This document shows, one piece after another, positions 26,701 through 37,582 of a DNA stretch of 64,000 bases. The stretch comes from Whitmania pigra (taxonomy: Eukaryota; Annelida; Clitellata; Hirudinida; Haemopidae). Below the pieces are notes generated by a model. It ran no database searches. It saw nothing but the letters and a program-made list of their open reading frames with translations, and was not told where the DNA came from. The stretch is from positions 1,080,001-1,144,000 of the forward strand of contig JAJTWR010000159.1 in assembly GCA_021613335.1 (NCBI GenBank), written 5' to 3'. The stretch's first letter is position 1, and each line of letters begins with the position of its first letter. A program made the position numbers and the translations under genes.

Positions 26701-28653
26701 GAGGACAAAGCATTTTTGACTCAGGAAGATGTCACAGATTTTGAGAATCAGCCTTCAAACAAGTCTGATAACAATGCACTTAGGTCACCTGTTGAGACAT
26801 TAAATGGTAATGGGGAGTCCTCAGATGCTGATGAAATGAAACTCTGGAAAGCAGCAGAAGAGGAAATTGAAGCTCTTGCACAGTCTTCAGGTGCAGAAGA
26901 AAAAAGAAAAACTATTAAAGAAAACCCGGTCGCCTTTGTGGTCCGTCAGTCTAGCAATGAAAATGTTAGCTTTAAATTTTATCGTTTGTGTAATGAATGA
27001 CATGGCATTGCTAAGGAATTCTAGTATTTCAGTGTTGTCAAGATTGTTGGCAAATAAAGTGTGTGGTCTTGTTGATTTTTCCATCGCATTAACGTTTGGC
27101 AAAACAAAATATATACTTGATCAATTTGTTGGATGTGTCTGTAGATTAATATTGATGAATTGGAGAAGAGGAAGCAGAAATTGGAAGAGATGCATGCCAA
27201 AAGAAGAGAAGAGCAAGAGATGAAGAGACTCAAGTTGGAAAGAGATGCTTTAATAAAGAAGGAGCTGCAGAGGTTTATAATTGTTTACATTTCTATGTTT
27301 GCTGCTCTAAAATAATTATCTGACATGATGATGATGATAATAATGATTTAATATCTTAATCAGACAGAGGGAAGAACAAGCCTTGCAGAAGAGGGCAGAA
27401 GACAGGGCACGTAGGGAAGCCATATACCAAACATACATGCAAAAGAAATTGGAGGGTTTTGGAGAAGAGGAGACGGGATCTAAGGGCGAACATTCCGCAG
27501 TGCCGAGAGCCGTTTCCAGCCACCCGCAAGTGGTGCCTAGCTCGGCCACCAAGAGACAGAAAAGTGCAAGGACGACTAGGCGTGCTGGGACACCTTCCAC
27601 TGATGAAAAAATTAAGGAACAGCATTTTTCTGGAGTTAATGCAAGTCCTCTTCCTCATTCTCAAGAGGCACAAACACCTCTGGTAAAAGTATCAACTACA
27701 TCCAATGCCTCATCTGAAGGTAAGAATAATGGAGGAGACATGTATCCCTTTATTGTTTAGTTATGAAGGTTTAAGTTATGCTTTATTGTTAAGTTTTGAT
27801 AAGTTGTTCTTTAAATTTGGCTTTAATTCATTCTAAATTGCGATTAAATTGTTGATAAATTCTTTAACTTTATTACAGAAAAGGAAAGTGCAAAAGAATA
27901 CACAGGTTTTATTTTACATAGAATTATAAAAGTTTAATTGAATAAACGTATTTTGTATGATAGTTTTCGAATTGTGTTGAATTTTTTTTTAAGGGCCCAA
28001 ACTTTTTGTGAAACCTTGCCACAAGTCCAACAGGAACATTATTGAAAATGCCATCAGCCACTGCTGTCTGGCTGGAGTGGTCAACCAGGAAACTAAAGCC
28101 AAAGTCCTTGAAGTGAGAATTAAAGTGACCTTATTTGCTTCAGACAATTTATTAATTGGTAACTTTAAATGAGTTATTTAATATTATTAAATATTATTTT
28201 GCATGGAATTTTACGTATTTCAAAGGTCTTAAAAAACTCTGAAAGCAAACATTTTGTGATACTATTTCGGGATGTGGGCATGCAGTACAGAGGTCTGTAC
28301 ACGTATGACTTAGAGGAAGAAACTATAACCAAGATACAAGGAGTAGGTCCCAAGGCACTCACCAACAAGCACATTGAAAAGTTTTTCAAGTATATGTCAA
28401 TAATTTCTTGTGGTGTATATAATATTAAATTATTATTCAACTTTTCAGTATTTCAATCAATGTTCGATGTCATAATTATTAATGTCAATTCTACCTTTCC
28501 GAATCTAGGTACAATTCCGGTTCCAAGAACTTCTCGGAGGTGAGTTCCACCAAGCATCTCTCCGCAACGATCGATGCCATAACCTTGTACGGTGCCGTCT
28601 GGCAGAGACTAAAAGCTAGTGCTTTAGCTGGATCCAAGAGAAATCTCACGTGA
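20795..28653 (+). CDS. CAMSAP: CAMSAP / Patronin, microtubule minus-end binding protein
   Basis: Eighteen exons join in phase to give about 1,691 residues: 20795-20955, 21083-21210, 21313-21413, 21519-21604, 21688-21941, 22018-22260, 22611-22725, 22804-22835, 22908-22971, 23821-24736, 24853-25152, 25228-26964, 27145-27272, 27364-27719, 27879-27905, 27994-28112, 28226-28389 and 28509-28653. The CAMSAP-type N-terminal CH domain is at about residues 160-325 (RFSTFSASSELP, DICLDENSGIADSLYN). A conserved Lys/Arg/Gln-rich block (KMGFLKMELIEKRR, then KQRQQVGTEAFMQ) is near 755-800. Charged helices are at about 1380-1450. A complete CKK domain is at about 1550-1691 (HCCLAGVVNQ, ILFRDVGMQYRGLYTYD, ITLYGAVWQRLKASALAG). 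CKK binds the microtubule minus end. The family is specific to animals. Soft spots are the GTCGGT donor after 22725 and the 24737-24852 intron. Confidence 0.94.
24737..24852 (+). other. Inferred 116-base CAMSAP intron joining two overlapping frames
   Basis: One frame is open from 23821 to a stop at 24850; a second is open from 24814 to 27000. A GTGAAAGG donor at 24737 and an acceptor after a pyrimidine-rich run (TTTCTCCTTGTTGAAG) at 24852 would join them in phase. The same donor start is used at 21414. The region still reads like coding sequence, so a one-base frameshift in the assembly or the allele is the main alternative. Confidence 0.5.
25153..25227 (+). other. 75-base CAMSAP intron with no stop codon, in frame
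   Basis: It has a clean GTAAGA donor and a TTTCAG acceptor, and a length of 25 codons. Both flanks are open, so retention would add 25 residues to the protein. Removing it restores the family sequence (AFMQ joined to VVKG), so I treat it as an intron. Confidence 0.75.
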
Positions 28654-29567
28654 CAATGCCTTACTTGACATAACGTGTTTAATGGGGCTGGTGTTAAAAT
28701 TCTAATTCATATTTTGGGAGCTTACCTTCTTATCCCGTTGATCTCACGTCGACTTGTACGCTTCTGACACGACTTTTGTTGGCTCTTAGGTTTTTGCAGC
28801 TGTTATCGATTTCTTTTGAAGTGCTTAACTTATTCACAAGTATTGCCTGAGAATTCCTTTGCAGATTGATGGAGTAATTCAAGTTTCTGCAGCTTATTTT
28901 TTATTTGTCATCTAGCTGAATATATAGTACATCAATCCTTCTCAGATAGGTCCTCATGATTACCCCAGAAGGATGTCAGTTTTCTTTGAAAGTCTTTGAA
29001 TCACCAGCCAATTAATTGTGTGTTTAACATCAGCTGAAATGAGTTTACAGGACATTTATATTCTTTTCATATCTTTCAATCATTTATTTAGTTTTGTTTT
29101 TTGTATTCTGAGAGGTGGCTTGTGTTCTTATTTTAAACTTTTGTGCTGAGGGACTGTACAGATTAGTTACGGCTGTGTTTGTTTTACATCTTTTTCGGGT
29201 GGAATCAAAACCGTCGCGGTTAATTAACACGATGTGTGGGTTAGGTTTATGAACCCAAAGTAGTTCACATTATGCTTTCACATTTTCACGTGAAACCTCT
29301 TCCAGACATTCGTTAAACATCGGCGTAATCTCGTTATGTTCAGCTGCGGTACAGCCTGATGATGGAATTTGAGTTGTACGGATTTGAGGGGCTTACATTT
29401 ATTTATACGCTAATGGTGTCAGATAAAGCTCATCCACAAAAATTAAATTCAAGTCTAAGCGTCATGAATTTCTTGAGTTTCCACGATTGGGAATCGCATT
29501 GTTAGGTTGGTGTCATATATGTACAAAGTAGAAGGAATTCCAATAAATATGAGTTCGCAAAAGATGC
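28654..29567. other. CAMSAP 3' flank
   Basis: No gene or repeat is visible between the CAMSAP stop codon and the transposon starting at 29574. The first part is presumably 3' UTR. I could not pick out a single convincing polyadenylation signal. Confidence 0.5.
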
Positions 29568-29573
29568 TAGTAT

Positions 29574-30784
29574 CATGGTTCGTACAGGTACTAAAAGTCC
29601 TAAAAAAGTGAAGGAAATCCTAAAAAATAAAAAAAAGTCCTAAAAAATGATAAAAATTCAAAAAATAATAATGTTCAATAAGTTTTATTGAAATAACAAT
29701 TAGCTGGAAATCTTTGTTCTTGCGGTCTCATTGTTCTAGTGGGAACTCACCCAATTATGTTTCCTGTTACGTTCGTTCGCTTGTCTGTTTGATCCTTTAA
29801 GTTTTGATAGCACTCTCAATCATGCCTGGACTTTTTTCAATAGCAAATGGCTAAACAATGAAGAGTGGAGTTGGCTGAGAAGGAATACTACAGTTTCCCA
29901 AAAGGCGTATTGTTGCGCTTGCAAAAAGAACTTTGAAATTTCGAAATTGGGAGTTACAACACACGTCCAAGCATCAGACTGCGATAGATATCTGAAAGAA
30001 TATTCAAAATTTGCAAATTCAAACAGAACAATTCTTAATGCATATAAAAGGGAGCAAAGACTTGATATTTTCTTCAGGGAGCGTGAGCAGTTGCGATGAC
30101 TACGCATTGATATGGAGGGACATAGTAACGGTTTTGTTAACTTTGAGTCATCTGTGAGGCACCTGTTGAAAGAGGTTTCTCCATAAACAAAAGTAGGATT
30201 TGTGAGAATCAAAAATAATAGAACTTGAATTCAAGGAGGATAGTTAGAGACCATGTTAACAGTGTTGGAAGTATACGCAATTTTAGGATAGATAAATCTG
30301 TCCTGAGCCATTTTAAAGCATCAAGACAAAGATATAAATTTTATTTGGATACCTTGCATGAGGAAGAGTGACATGCAACTGTAATCTCAAAACGTAAAAC
30401 AGATGAAGAGGACTGGCTCATGCTGAGGAAGAAGCTGAAGACTATAAAACATGACAGGAATATGTTGGACAGAGAATTTCGAATATTAATGGGCGAAAGT
30501 GTAAGAACCAGGAACATGGATCTTTTGGTCCAGGTAAACAGCCTGAGGAAAGATAGCAAGGCAAAAGAGACAGAAATTGCAACTTTAGAAAAAGACTTGG
30601 TAAATTGATTTTTATTTAATAAATAATAATAGTTAATTCTTGTGTTTTATGTCTAAATTACACAAAAATGAATAATTAAAATCTAAATATCGTTATTTTT
30701 GTTATCCTAAAAATGGAGTAGAAGGTCCTAAAAAGACCTAAAAAAGTCCTAAATTTTGGTTTTCAAGTTCCTGTATGAACCATG
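29574..30784 (+). mobile_element. 1.2-kb DNA transposon with 6-bp flanking repeat, zinc-finger and coiled-coil ORFs
   Basis: The ends are inverted copies of each other: CATGGTTCGTACAGG at 29574 and its inverse CCTGTATGAACCATG ending at 30784 (one mismatch). TAGTAT stands directly on both sides (29568-29573 and 30785-30790), which looks like a 6-bp target duplication. Just inside both ends are several copies of TCCTAAAAA in the same orientation. An open frame at about 29800-30100 encodes a BED/C2H2-like module (SKWLNNEEWSWL, then YCCACKKNFEISKLG) that is known from hAT-type transposons. A second one, ending at 30608, encodes a heptad-like coiled coil (LMLRKKLKTIKHDRNMLDRE). There is no catalytic domain, so it is probably a non-autonomous derivative. 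It lies just outside the last exon of the minus-strand gene next door. Confidence 0.72.
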
Positions 30785-30855
30785 TAGTATAGAAAAACCT
30801 GGTTTAGTAATTGCTCAGCAGAATGTTTTCGCGATGTTGAAGCGCCGCATAATTT

Positions 30856-33800
30856 CTATTGTAACCTAGAAGTCGATTTAAAGCAAACTGTTGATACCTT
30901 GCAAAGCTCGCTATGCAATCGGTTGTATGAGGATCGATGCTTTTTTGCTTCAAAAGCCGAATAGTTGACTGCCTTTTGTTTGAAAATGTTTGCATCTTCT
31001 GTACTTAGATTTTGTGATTGAAACCTGAGTTTTGCTTAAAAGCTTTTATTCTTGTTGGCAACCACTTTAGTAAGACCATTAACGATGGACCTGGAAGAAG
31101 TGTCAGAGGTTTCAGATACCCAGACTATAAGTTACACAAAGATTAACAAAAGTGATTAGATATTAACTTTTAAAATCACTGAACTTGAATCTTGTGAAGG
31201 AAACAGTTTCTTAAAGCTAAAATCGATTATTGCTAATTCTTAGTTATGCAACGGACTCTAATCAAATAAATAAATTGCCAATGAATTTTTAATCATGTAA
31301 ATTGCCATAAAGCATAATTATAAAAACACATTTTTTTACGAAGATGCTCCTACAAATCTGGACCATGTCTTACTCGTTGGCGGTTTTATTGCCACACTCT
31401 TAGTTGTGTTAAGAGGTTCGAATCTAATTGTTCATGATTTGACGAAATTTTGAAGAATTAAATCGCTGATTTTAAGCTGTTTCACAGCGTTTGATGAACA
31501 AAATCGCTACGAGGTTTCACTGGCGGAATCAGCATATGACCGAATGTCTCTTCGGCAGTAAAACAGGCATGAGACCAGGCATGACGAGACGTCCGCAACT
31601 ATTTCTTTTGGAAGAAAAAATACATTTTAAACATTGTAGTGGTTATGACGACATTATATTTGTTATTTAATTGATTGATGATGTGATTATGTTTGCCTTT
31701 GAAACTTAACTTCGAAATACGTGCTTATTGATAGATTGGAAAAGATTTCGTTACCAAGTGAACAAAATGTAACGCGTCATTAAACTTTATACTGATGGTG
31801 GTTTGCAATGACTTATTGAATATTTAACTAATTATTTATTTGTTTTTTTTTATTTATTTAAAGACACGAACGAAGGGCCAGAATTACCACTAAATCCATG
31901 ATCAACGCTAAATAAATACCTGAAAGTTTAAAATTAAAGTTATTTTGCAGTGATAATATATATGCAGTGATATGCAGAAGACAAATTAAAAACATTTGTA
32001 GATATTAAGAAGACGCAGAGATAGGATCATTTATTGGAAAGGTTATCATTAATATCTAAGCATCTCGGATCTAGGCCCCATCACCACACTTCTATTTCTG
32101 TTACCCAAGTTCAATAGATACAATCAGGGCTGTGAAGGAAGGGAGTCCGTTTTAAAATATTACAGCCATGACCTTTTTTCCATTACCAATATGGCCCGAA
32201 ACTTTTGTCTGCTGCCCTGGGCACAGCACAAATCAAAGTCAAATTGCATTGACAAACACTCGCTCCCTGAAAAAGTGTCCCATGCAGTGGTCAAACTTAC
32301 TCCATATTCAGATTATATTCGAGAAAGTCTTTATCAAGTTATGTTGCTAAGAATGTATTTTTGATGACCATAAAAGACTGACCAACTATTGTGAGCAAAA
32401 AACATGAATTTCGAGAGATTGATTTCGATTTTACATTTGTCTTAAAATATTTAAAAATCTTAAAGTATAAAATCTAATAATTGTTTAAAAAATTCTTTGT
32501 GGTTTTCTTGTAATCAAGCTCATTCATTTGGACGGTCTAATTATGATTTCGATCAAACTCAAATTTTAAGAACTCTTTTAATATATTCCACGAAATAATA
32601 CATAACGCTAAGATTTTAAAATAATTAATATTAAGAATAGTAAAACTTTCACGAAGCAGACTTCTGAGAAACTCCTATTTTTTCCTCAGATTTGCTTTGA
32701 AATAAATAGAATAACTTTGACATCTTGTAGTAACAAAGCAAATAAATAAAATTAACGACCTTATAATAATAATATTCCTAGCTGTTAACAATAATGATAT
32801 TCCTAGCTGTTAACAATAATAATATTCCTAGTTATTAATAATAACATTCCTAGTTGTTAATAATAATATTCCTAGTTTTAATAATATGTTATGATCATAG
32901 CGAGAAAAAAGGCGCAGGTACACAACGTCCAATTTAAAAACTTACCGTTGTTCCAATCGGCATTGTCCTCCGATGATTCTGTATGTTCTGATTGTGGAAT
33001 ACTTTGCCTCAATCTCTCAAATACCGAGTGATCAGTCGATTTGTCGCTCTTGTCTGGAGACGTGTTTACATTTAAATTATAATATAATTTTAATATAATT
33101 TAATTTAATTTTAGCGTAATCGACGCTTGTATTGATGTATTGTAATTGTATTGATGACTTGAATCAAACACCAAGAGTAATAGAGATTAAGAAATTATTA
33201 ATTGAAAGTTTCATTTCATTCACCTCTAGTTTTGGTAGGTTTGAGTTTGACCGATGAAAGCATTTCTGATGAAATAGATTTTAGCGGAGAAAAAGCATAA
33301 GTACTAGGATCCGAGGTGCTTGGAGCCAATTTTATTTCCTGAGGCTTCTGTTTTCCTAACAATTTAAGCATTTAAGCATATTCATTAAGCATGATGTGTG
33401 TAATTTTTATAATAAATACTTAAGCAACATAAAATTACAAGTTAAGATCATAATTGCTAATAATATTATGGTCATGGCATGATTATTATAACAGGATTAT
33501 TTATTCGTTCCTCACGGGATGCAACATGTTTGTAAGGTTTCGCTTTGTCGAACACAGGAGGATAATCATCATCATCATCATCATTATCATCATCAACTGC
33601 ATAACCGAGTCCCCTTCGTCTCCTTAGTAGATCTTCTTCGACAGCTGCCTTCTGTCCAGCTGATAGGTCGTCACAAATATATGAATATTCATGAAATAAT
33701 GTTTTAAATGTTATTAACGTGTAAACATATCTTATTTACTTTAATTTCCTATATAATTTACTAATAACATATCAACTGGGAACCTACTATTGGATTTATT

Positions 33801-36800
33801 AGCCGGTTGTTTATCTGGACCTTCGAACAAAAACAAAATAAATATTTTAAAGAAGACATACTTACACCACAATAATATTAATGTGTCGTGGCTGGCTTAT
33901 AGTAAAAACATTTTAACTGGCATTAGCTGCTTGTTACCGCGAGGTTTGGTTGGCCTCAGTTTGACAGAAGAAAGCATCTCTGGTGAAATATTTCTCAGTG
34001 GAGGAGCAAATGGAGCGCCAGCTAAATGTTTAACAACGTTTATCCAAGTACAACTAAGAAATCCAAGACAACGAGTACGAATTATCGCAACACAAACAAG
34101 TCTCGATAATATTAATTTGCACATAAATGCTTGGCGTAATGCTTAAAACTTCATCGACTTTCGCTCGAGACGATTTCTGTGCCCGTGACAGTGGAGGTGG
34201 AGGGAGATGGAGCTGAAACGGAGAGAGATGTGGTTGGAGTTTCAGAAACCAAAGTTTCTGTCGTGGCCGAGGAAGCGGTGGCCGCAGAAGTTGAGTATTC
34301 TGAGGCTGCAGAATTACGAGAATAACGCATTTACTTTGTTCGAAAAATATCGCCTGTAATATCTAGTATTATTTCCTTAGTTAATTTAGAATCTATTATT
34401 ACTTTATAATTTACTTATTATCTAATTTTACATTACTAATCAATTTAATAGCTATTATTACTTTGTTAATCAATTTAAATAAATTTGTTAATACTTTCTG
34501 CCAACAACTCATCTTCTGATTCATTTGTGAATTTCTTCACAAGTTTCTTGAGTTGCCTTCTTTTCTCTTTGCAGCCATAGTCTTGAATATTTTTTGTGGT
34601 GAATGACATTTTTAAATATTATATATAATTATATCAATTTTAAAAGATTGTCCGGATTATTAGACTTAGTTTTAAATAAATCACATTCTAAGAAATAATA
34701 ACACGTTTAGGGCAAAATATCAGTCAACTATGGCATCTTTCATCTACATTTGTTATCTAACTATCATCAAAGATTTGTTTTTAAACCTGGTTCTGAGAGA
34801 AGATTGTATACCTTGTGACCCAAAATTGCTACGGTGTTGTTTCTTTTCCAGGCTTAAACATTAACATTTGCTGTTTACCTTATTAATATTACTTCACTGT
34901 TATTTTCATGAAATGTAAATGAAAGCAGTTGAAATAATAACCGTAGGCCGGCGAATCAGTTAGGGATATGTCCAGTGTCGCCACTAGAGGGTGATTCCAT
35001 TTTAGGGGGTGATACCAAAATTTTAATCTTTAGGTTTATGATGTGTCCCTTTTTTTTGCTTATGAGAGTTTTTGTTGGGCCACCAACAACCAACTTATGG
35101 TTTGCGGTGGAAGTATTAAGATAATTATTAAGATAATGACACCATAAGTTTCCAGCCGTAGTGACGCCGCTGAATATGTCAACCTTCGAAAGGCTACAAA
35201 TTAAATAACCAGTCCATCTTTGAATTGTAGCTATTATGGAATTTCTTTTAGAAATTATGTGGTGTAAGAATAAATGAGTAAATGTCTTACGTTTCCTGTA
35301 TCTCCAACAAATTAGCGATCCAAGTATTATTTCTAGCAGGAAACTCGCCGTAAATCCCCATAATTTTGCCAGACTTGGTTCTACAATTACATGTTCTGTA
35401 TGACCTATCATCACTGGGTGTAAAAGAGACTCGATGTGGGAGTTCATTAGGAGTTATTAAGACATGCGGTACAATGGAAACTCGCCGCGAATCCCCATAA
35501 TTTTGACAACTTGGTTCTACAATTACATGTTGCATATGACCTATCATCACTAGGTGTAACAGAGGCTCGATGTGAGAATTCATTAGGAATTAAGACATGC
35601 GGTAAAATGGGTGAGCGATTTGTATATTTACCAGGTCTGGTGAGAAGTCCTTCTGAAATTGAATTAAGGGAGTATCTATTAGCTTCGGAATAGAACAATA
35701 ATAAAGTACCACTAAATGGCCTGGTGCAAATACGGATGCAAAATATTGAAACAAGCACTTGTTGACGTGATGTTCTATTGTACATTGTGCATTAGTTTAA
35801 CATATTAGCAGTCAACATCTATTTTAATCACTACAAGAATAAAATGCGTTGTAAGAAATCTGAAAAACACAGAATTGAACCTTCTTGTTGTTTCGACTTC
35901 TTGTTTTGGTTCAAATGATTTTCATCTTCATTCAGTGAGGGAGATTCTACTTCCCTGGGAATAACTATTTACAATACAATTTCAATTAGTTACACTTTAA
36001 ATGAATGAAATCGATGAAGTTATCGCGGAGCTTTTTATGATGAAATTTTAATTTTTCTCGCAAATATGGTTAGCCGAGCATCAAAACCAATCGTAACAGT
36101 GCTTACGTGGCAAAATAAGTAGATCTCTTTTAACCCTGTTGGTTTGTTGAATTTCTGCAAAATTAGGTAATAATTCACAAGCAATTTCAAATGAACGTTG
36201 TTCATTCGTACTTGTTTTTCGAAGAACCAGAAAGCAATAGAGACTCGATGCTGATTGGTTTTGTGAGGTGATCATAAAAGCTGTTAAAGGCAATCCGTCC
36301 TTGGTTGAATTGAAAGCTTTGTGGTGTTTTACGGCCCGTGGGATTCCGGTCATAAAGTTTTTACCGTCGCTGGGTCTAACAATCATATCCGTGCAATGCC
36401 ACCTAGGTCACGTACGAGCCAGCGTCTAATATGATCGATTGACTTGAAAATTGGAGCCTAAGTACCTATGGTTTGAGTCATAAAGCCCTGATGGACTCCA
36501 AAGGTACAAGCCCACTTTTCCTGCTTTGTTTGAAGCCAGTACATCAATTTTCGTTATGCCTGTATAAACATGAACTAATGAACCTTGCGGAACAAATGAA
36601 GCAGCTCCAACCTGGAGGAATGTGCACAACAGTTAGGTTTTTCACGCATCCTTTGTTCAAGACGTCCACTATCTCATCATCTATCCTCATCTCCTCAATG
36701 CGATCGTCCCCACAAATCAGGAGATCTTCAAGTCAAATCAAGTGCAGCGAATTAATGAAAGTTTTTCGCTTGACAAATGATTATAAATATAATTGTAGCG

Positions 36801-37034
36801 AATCTTGCAAACACCGTTGGCATTGTGCTGAAGAGTCAAACGAAGAAGTAGGAAAATCATTAACTGAAAGAACATATCGATTTCTTAATGCATTAGCGAC
36901 TTTGAAAACACGCCGTGATGACGCGCGCATGCATTAGGAATTGTGAGATTAAGTTGTGGAAAATCTATTTTCATCTCCTCCGAATTATTTTTGACATCAA
37001 AGAGTTCACTGAGTGTGTTGAAAAGTAGTTTCAT
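30856..37034 (-). CDS. Putative single-pass membrane protein with WH2-like repeats in its tail; family unknown
   Basis: Sixteen exons chain in phase: 37034-36923, 36863-36813, 36725-36612, 36559-36466, 36402-36107, 35949-35881, 35652-35632, 35413-35291, 34581-34495, 34305-34159, 34021-33938, 33820-33788, 33659-33516, 33355-33224, 33053-32946 and 30998-30856, giving about 585 residues. Every intron but one is phase 1. The front part has motifs such as CGDDRIEEMRIDDEI and NLTVVHIPPGITKIDV. A hydrophobic segment (about 270-289, one Glu inside) is followed by WRYRK and a very basic stretch (EKRRQLKKLVKKF). The rest is Ser/Thr- and Asp-rich and holds ISPEMLSSVKLRPTK and ISSEMLSSVKLKPTK, which resemble actin-binding WH2 ends. 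I do not recognise the family. No signal peptide was found; the real 5' end may lie further right. Alternatively 34609-30856 (ATG at 34609, 301 residues) is a separate gene. Confidence 0.5.
31241..31274 (+). repeat. 34-base exact repeat, copy 2
   Basis: Identical to 19889-19922. This copy lies in the last, roughly 1.95-kb intron of the minus-strand gene. That intron (30999-32945) shows no other gene; it is A+T-rich and contains the tandem repeat at 32761-32885. Confidence 0.85.
32761..32885. repeat. Short tandem repeat, about 27-base unit
   Basis: About five imperfect units of the form ATAATATTCCTAGYTGTTAAYA stand head to tail. The later units shorten. It lies within an intron. Confidence 0.85.
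33561..33596. repeat. Coding ATC/GAT microsatellite
   Basis: A run of ATC triplets (GAT on the minus strand) encodes a run of Asp residues in the exon 33659-33516 (VDDDNDDDDDDYPP). It probably varies in length between alleles. Confidence 0.8.
34973..35015 (+). mobile_element. Solo transposon-end-like sequence
   Basis: CAGTGTCGCCACTAGAGGG followed by a G/T-rich run looks like a terminal inverted repeat. No partner end was found. It lies in an intron of the minus-strand membrane-protein gene. Confidence 0.3.
35339..35605 (-). repeat. Tandem duplication of the membrane-spanning exon; upstream copy decayed
   Basis: Two units of about 130 bases stand in tandem (about 35339-35475 and 35479-35605). 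Both contain AAACTCGCCG, CTTGGTTCTACAATTACATG, TATGACCTATCATCACT and GACATGCGGTA. The left unit is the exon read as coding the transmembrane segment (35413-35291). The right unit keeps the acceptor side but has base changes and a different continuation, so it loses the hydrophobic segment and the donor. On the minus strand the decayed copy comes first. Confidence 0.75.
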
Positions 37035-37336
37035 TGTAAAAAGAAATGCGATGCAATGTCCAACATTCAATGTTCCATTTTCGCCTTTGCGTCATTTCAC
37101 AGGTCTGAAATAAAAAGAAAAACAAAAAAAAAAACGCGAATAAATTCAGATATTTGGCTCATCGCTTGTCTAACAATGCATGTTTTAATCTTTAATTTGC
37201 AAGCAACAATTCTTAAATTTGACAACTTTTAGTTGATTTGTTCGAGTTTTCAGCAATCATTTGGTAATTCAAGAACTGGCAACGAGTAGTCTATTGAATC
37301 GGAGTACTGGCAACATTTAATTGTTTTTGAAAATAA

Positions 37337-37582
37337 ATGGAAAAGAGCTTCTTGCGGGATAACGAAATGTCTCCGAAAAGCAGGCAACGCGTAAACTCCA
37401 GAGGGCTTGTCATGATGCTAATGAAAAATCTATCCGAAAGGCAAAGTTTATCCAGTGCACATCGCCAACTCTTCAGAGGCATTTACAATTCCATGGTAAT
37501 GTCGAAGGATGGGAGGGAAAGATTCTACTCAGGGCGACCTACACGCCATTATCGAGAAAGATATCATCATCGTTATTACTAG
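37337..37582 (+). CDS. Small basic ORF of 81 codons, uncertain
   Basis: ATG at 37337 in good context opens an 81-codon frame, polar and basic, ending RHYRERYHHRYY. There is no domain, signal peptide or neighbour that supports it. It may be a small gene, an exon or chance. Confidence 0.25.
   Translation: MEKSFLRDNEMSPKSRQRVNSRGLVMMLMKNLSERQSLSSAHRQLFRGIYNSMVMSKDGRERFYSGRPTRHYRERYHHRYY

Noticed and set aside
34150..34330. Plus-strand acidic frame (for example VEVEGDGAETERDVV) ending at 34325
   Set aside because: The minus-strand Ser/Thr/Ala-rich reading has matching splice phases on both sides; the plus frame has no splice or start support.
34956..35785. Several overlapping minus-strand open frames of 98-163 codons
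   Set aside because: They arise from the tandem duplication of the membrane exon read in other frames. Only the frame with a proper acceptor, hydrophobic segment and donor was kept.
36612..36725. ADAMTS/papilin spacer-like domain (NLTVVHIPPGITKIDV resembles the spacer lead)
   Set aside because: The resemblance is short, the flanking Cys-rich and thrombospondin modules are absent, and the downstream exons do not follow that family.
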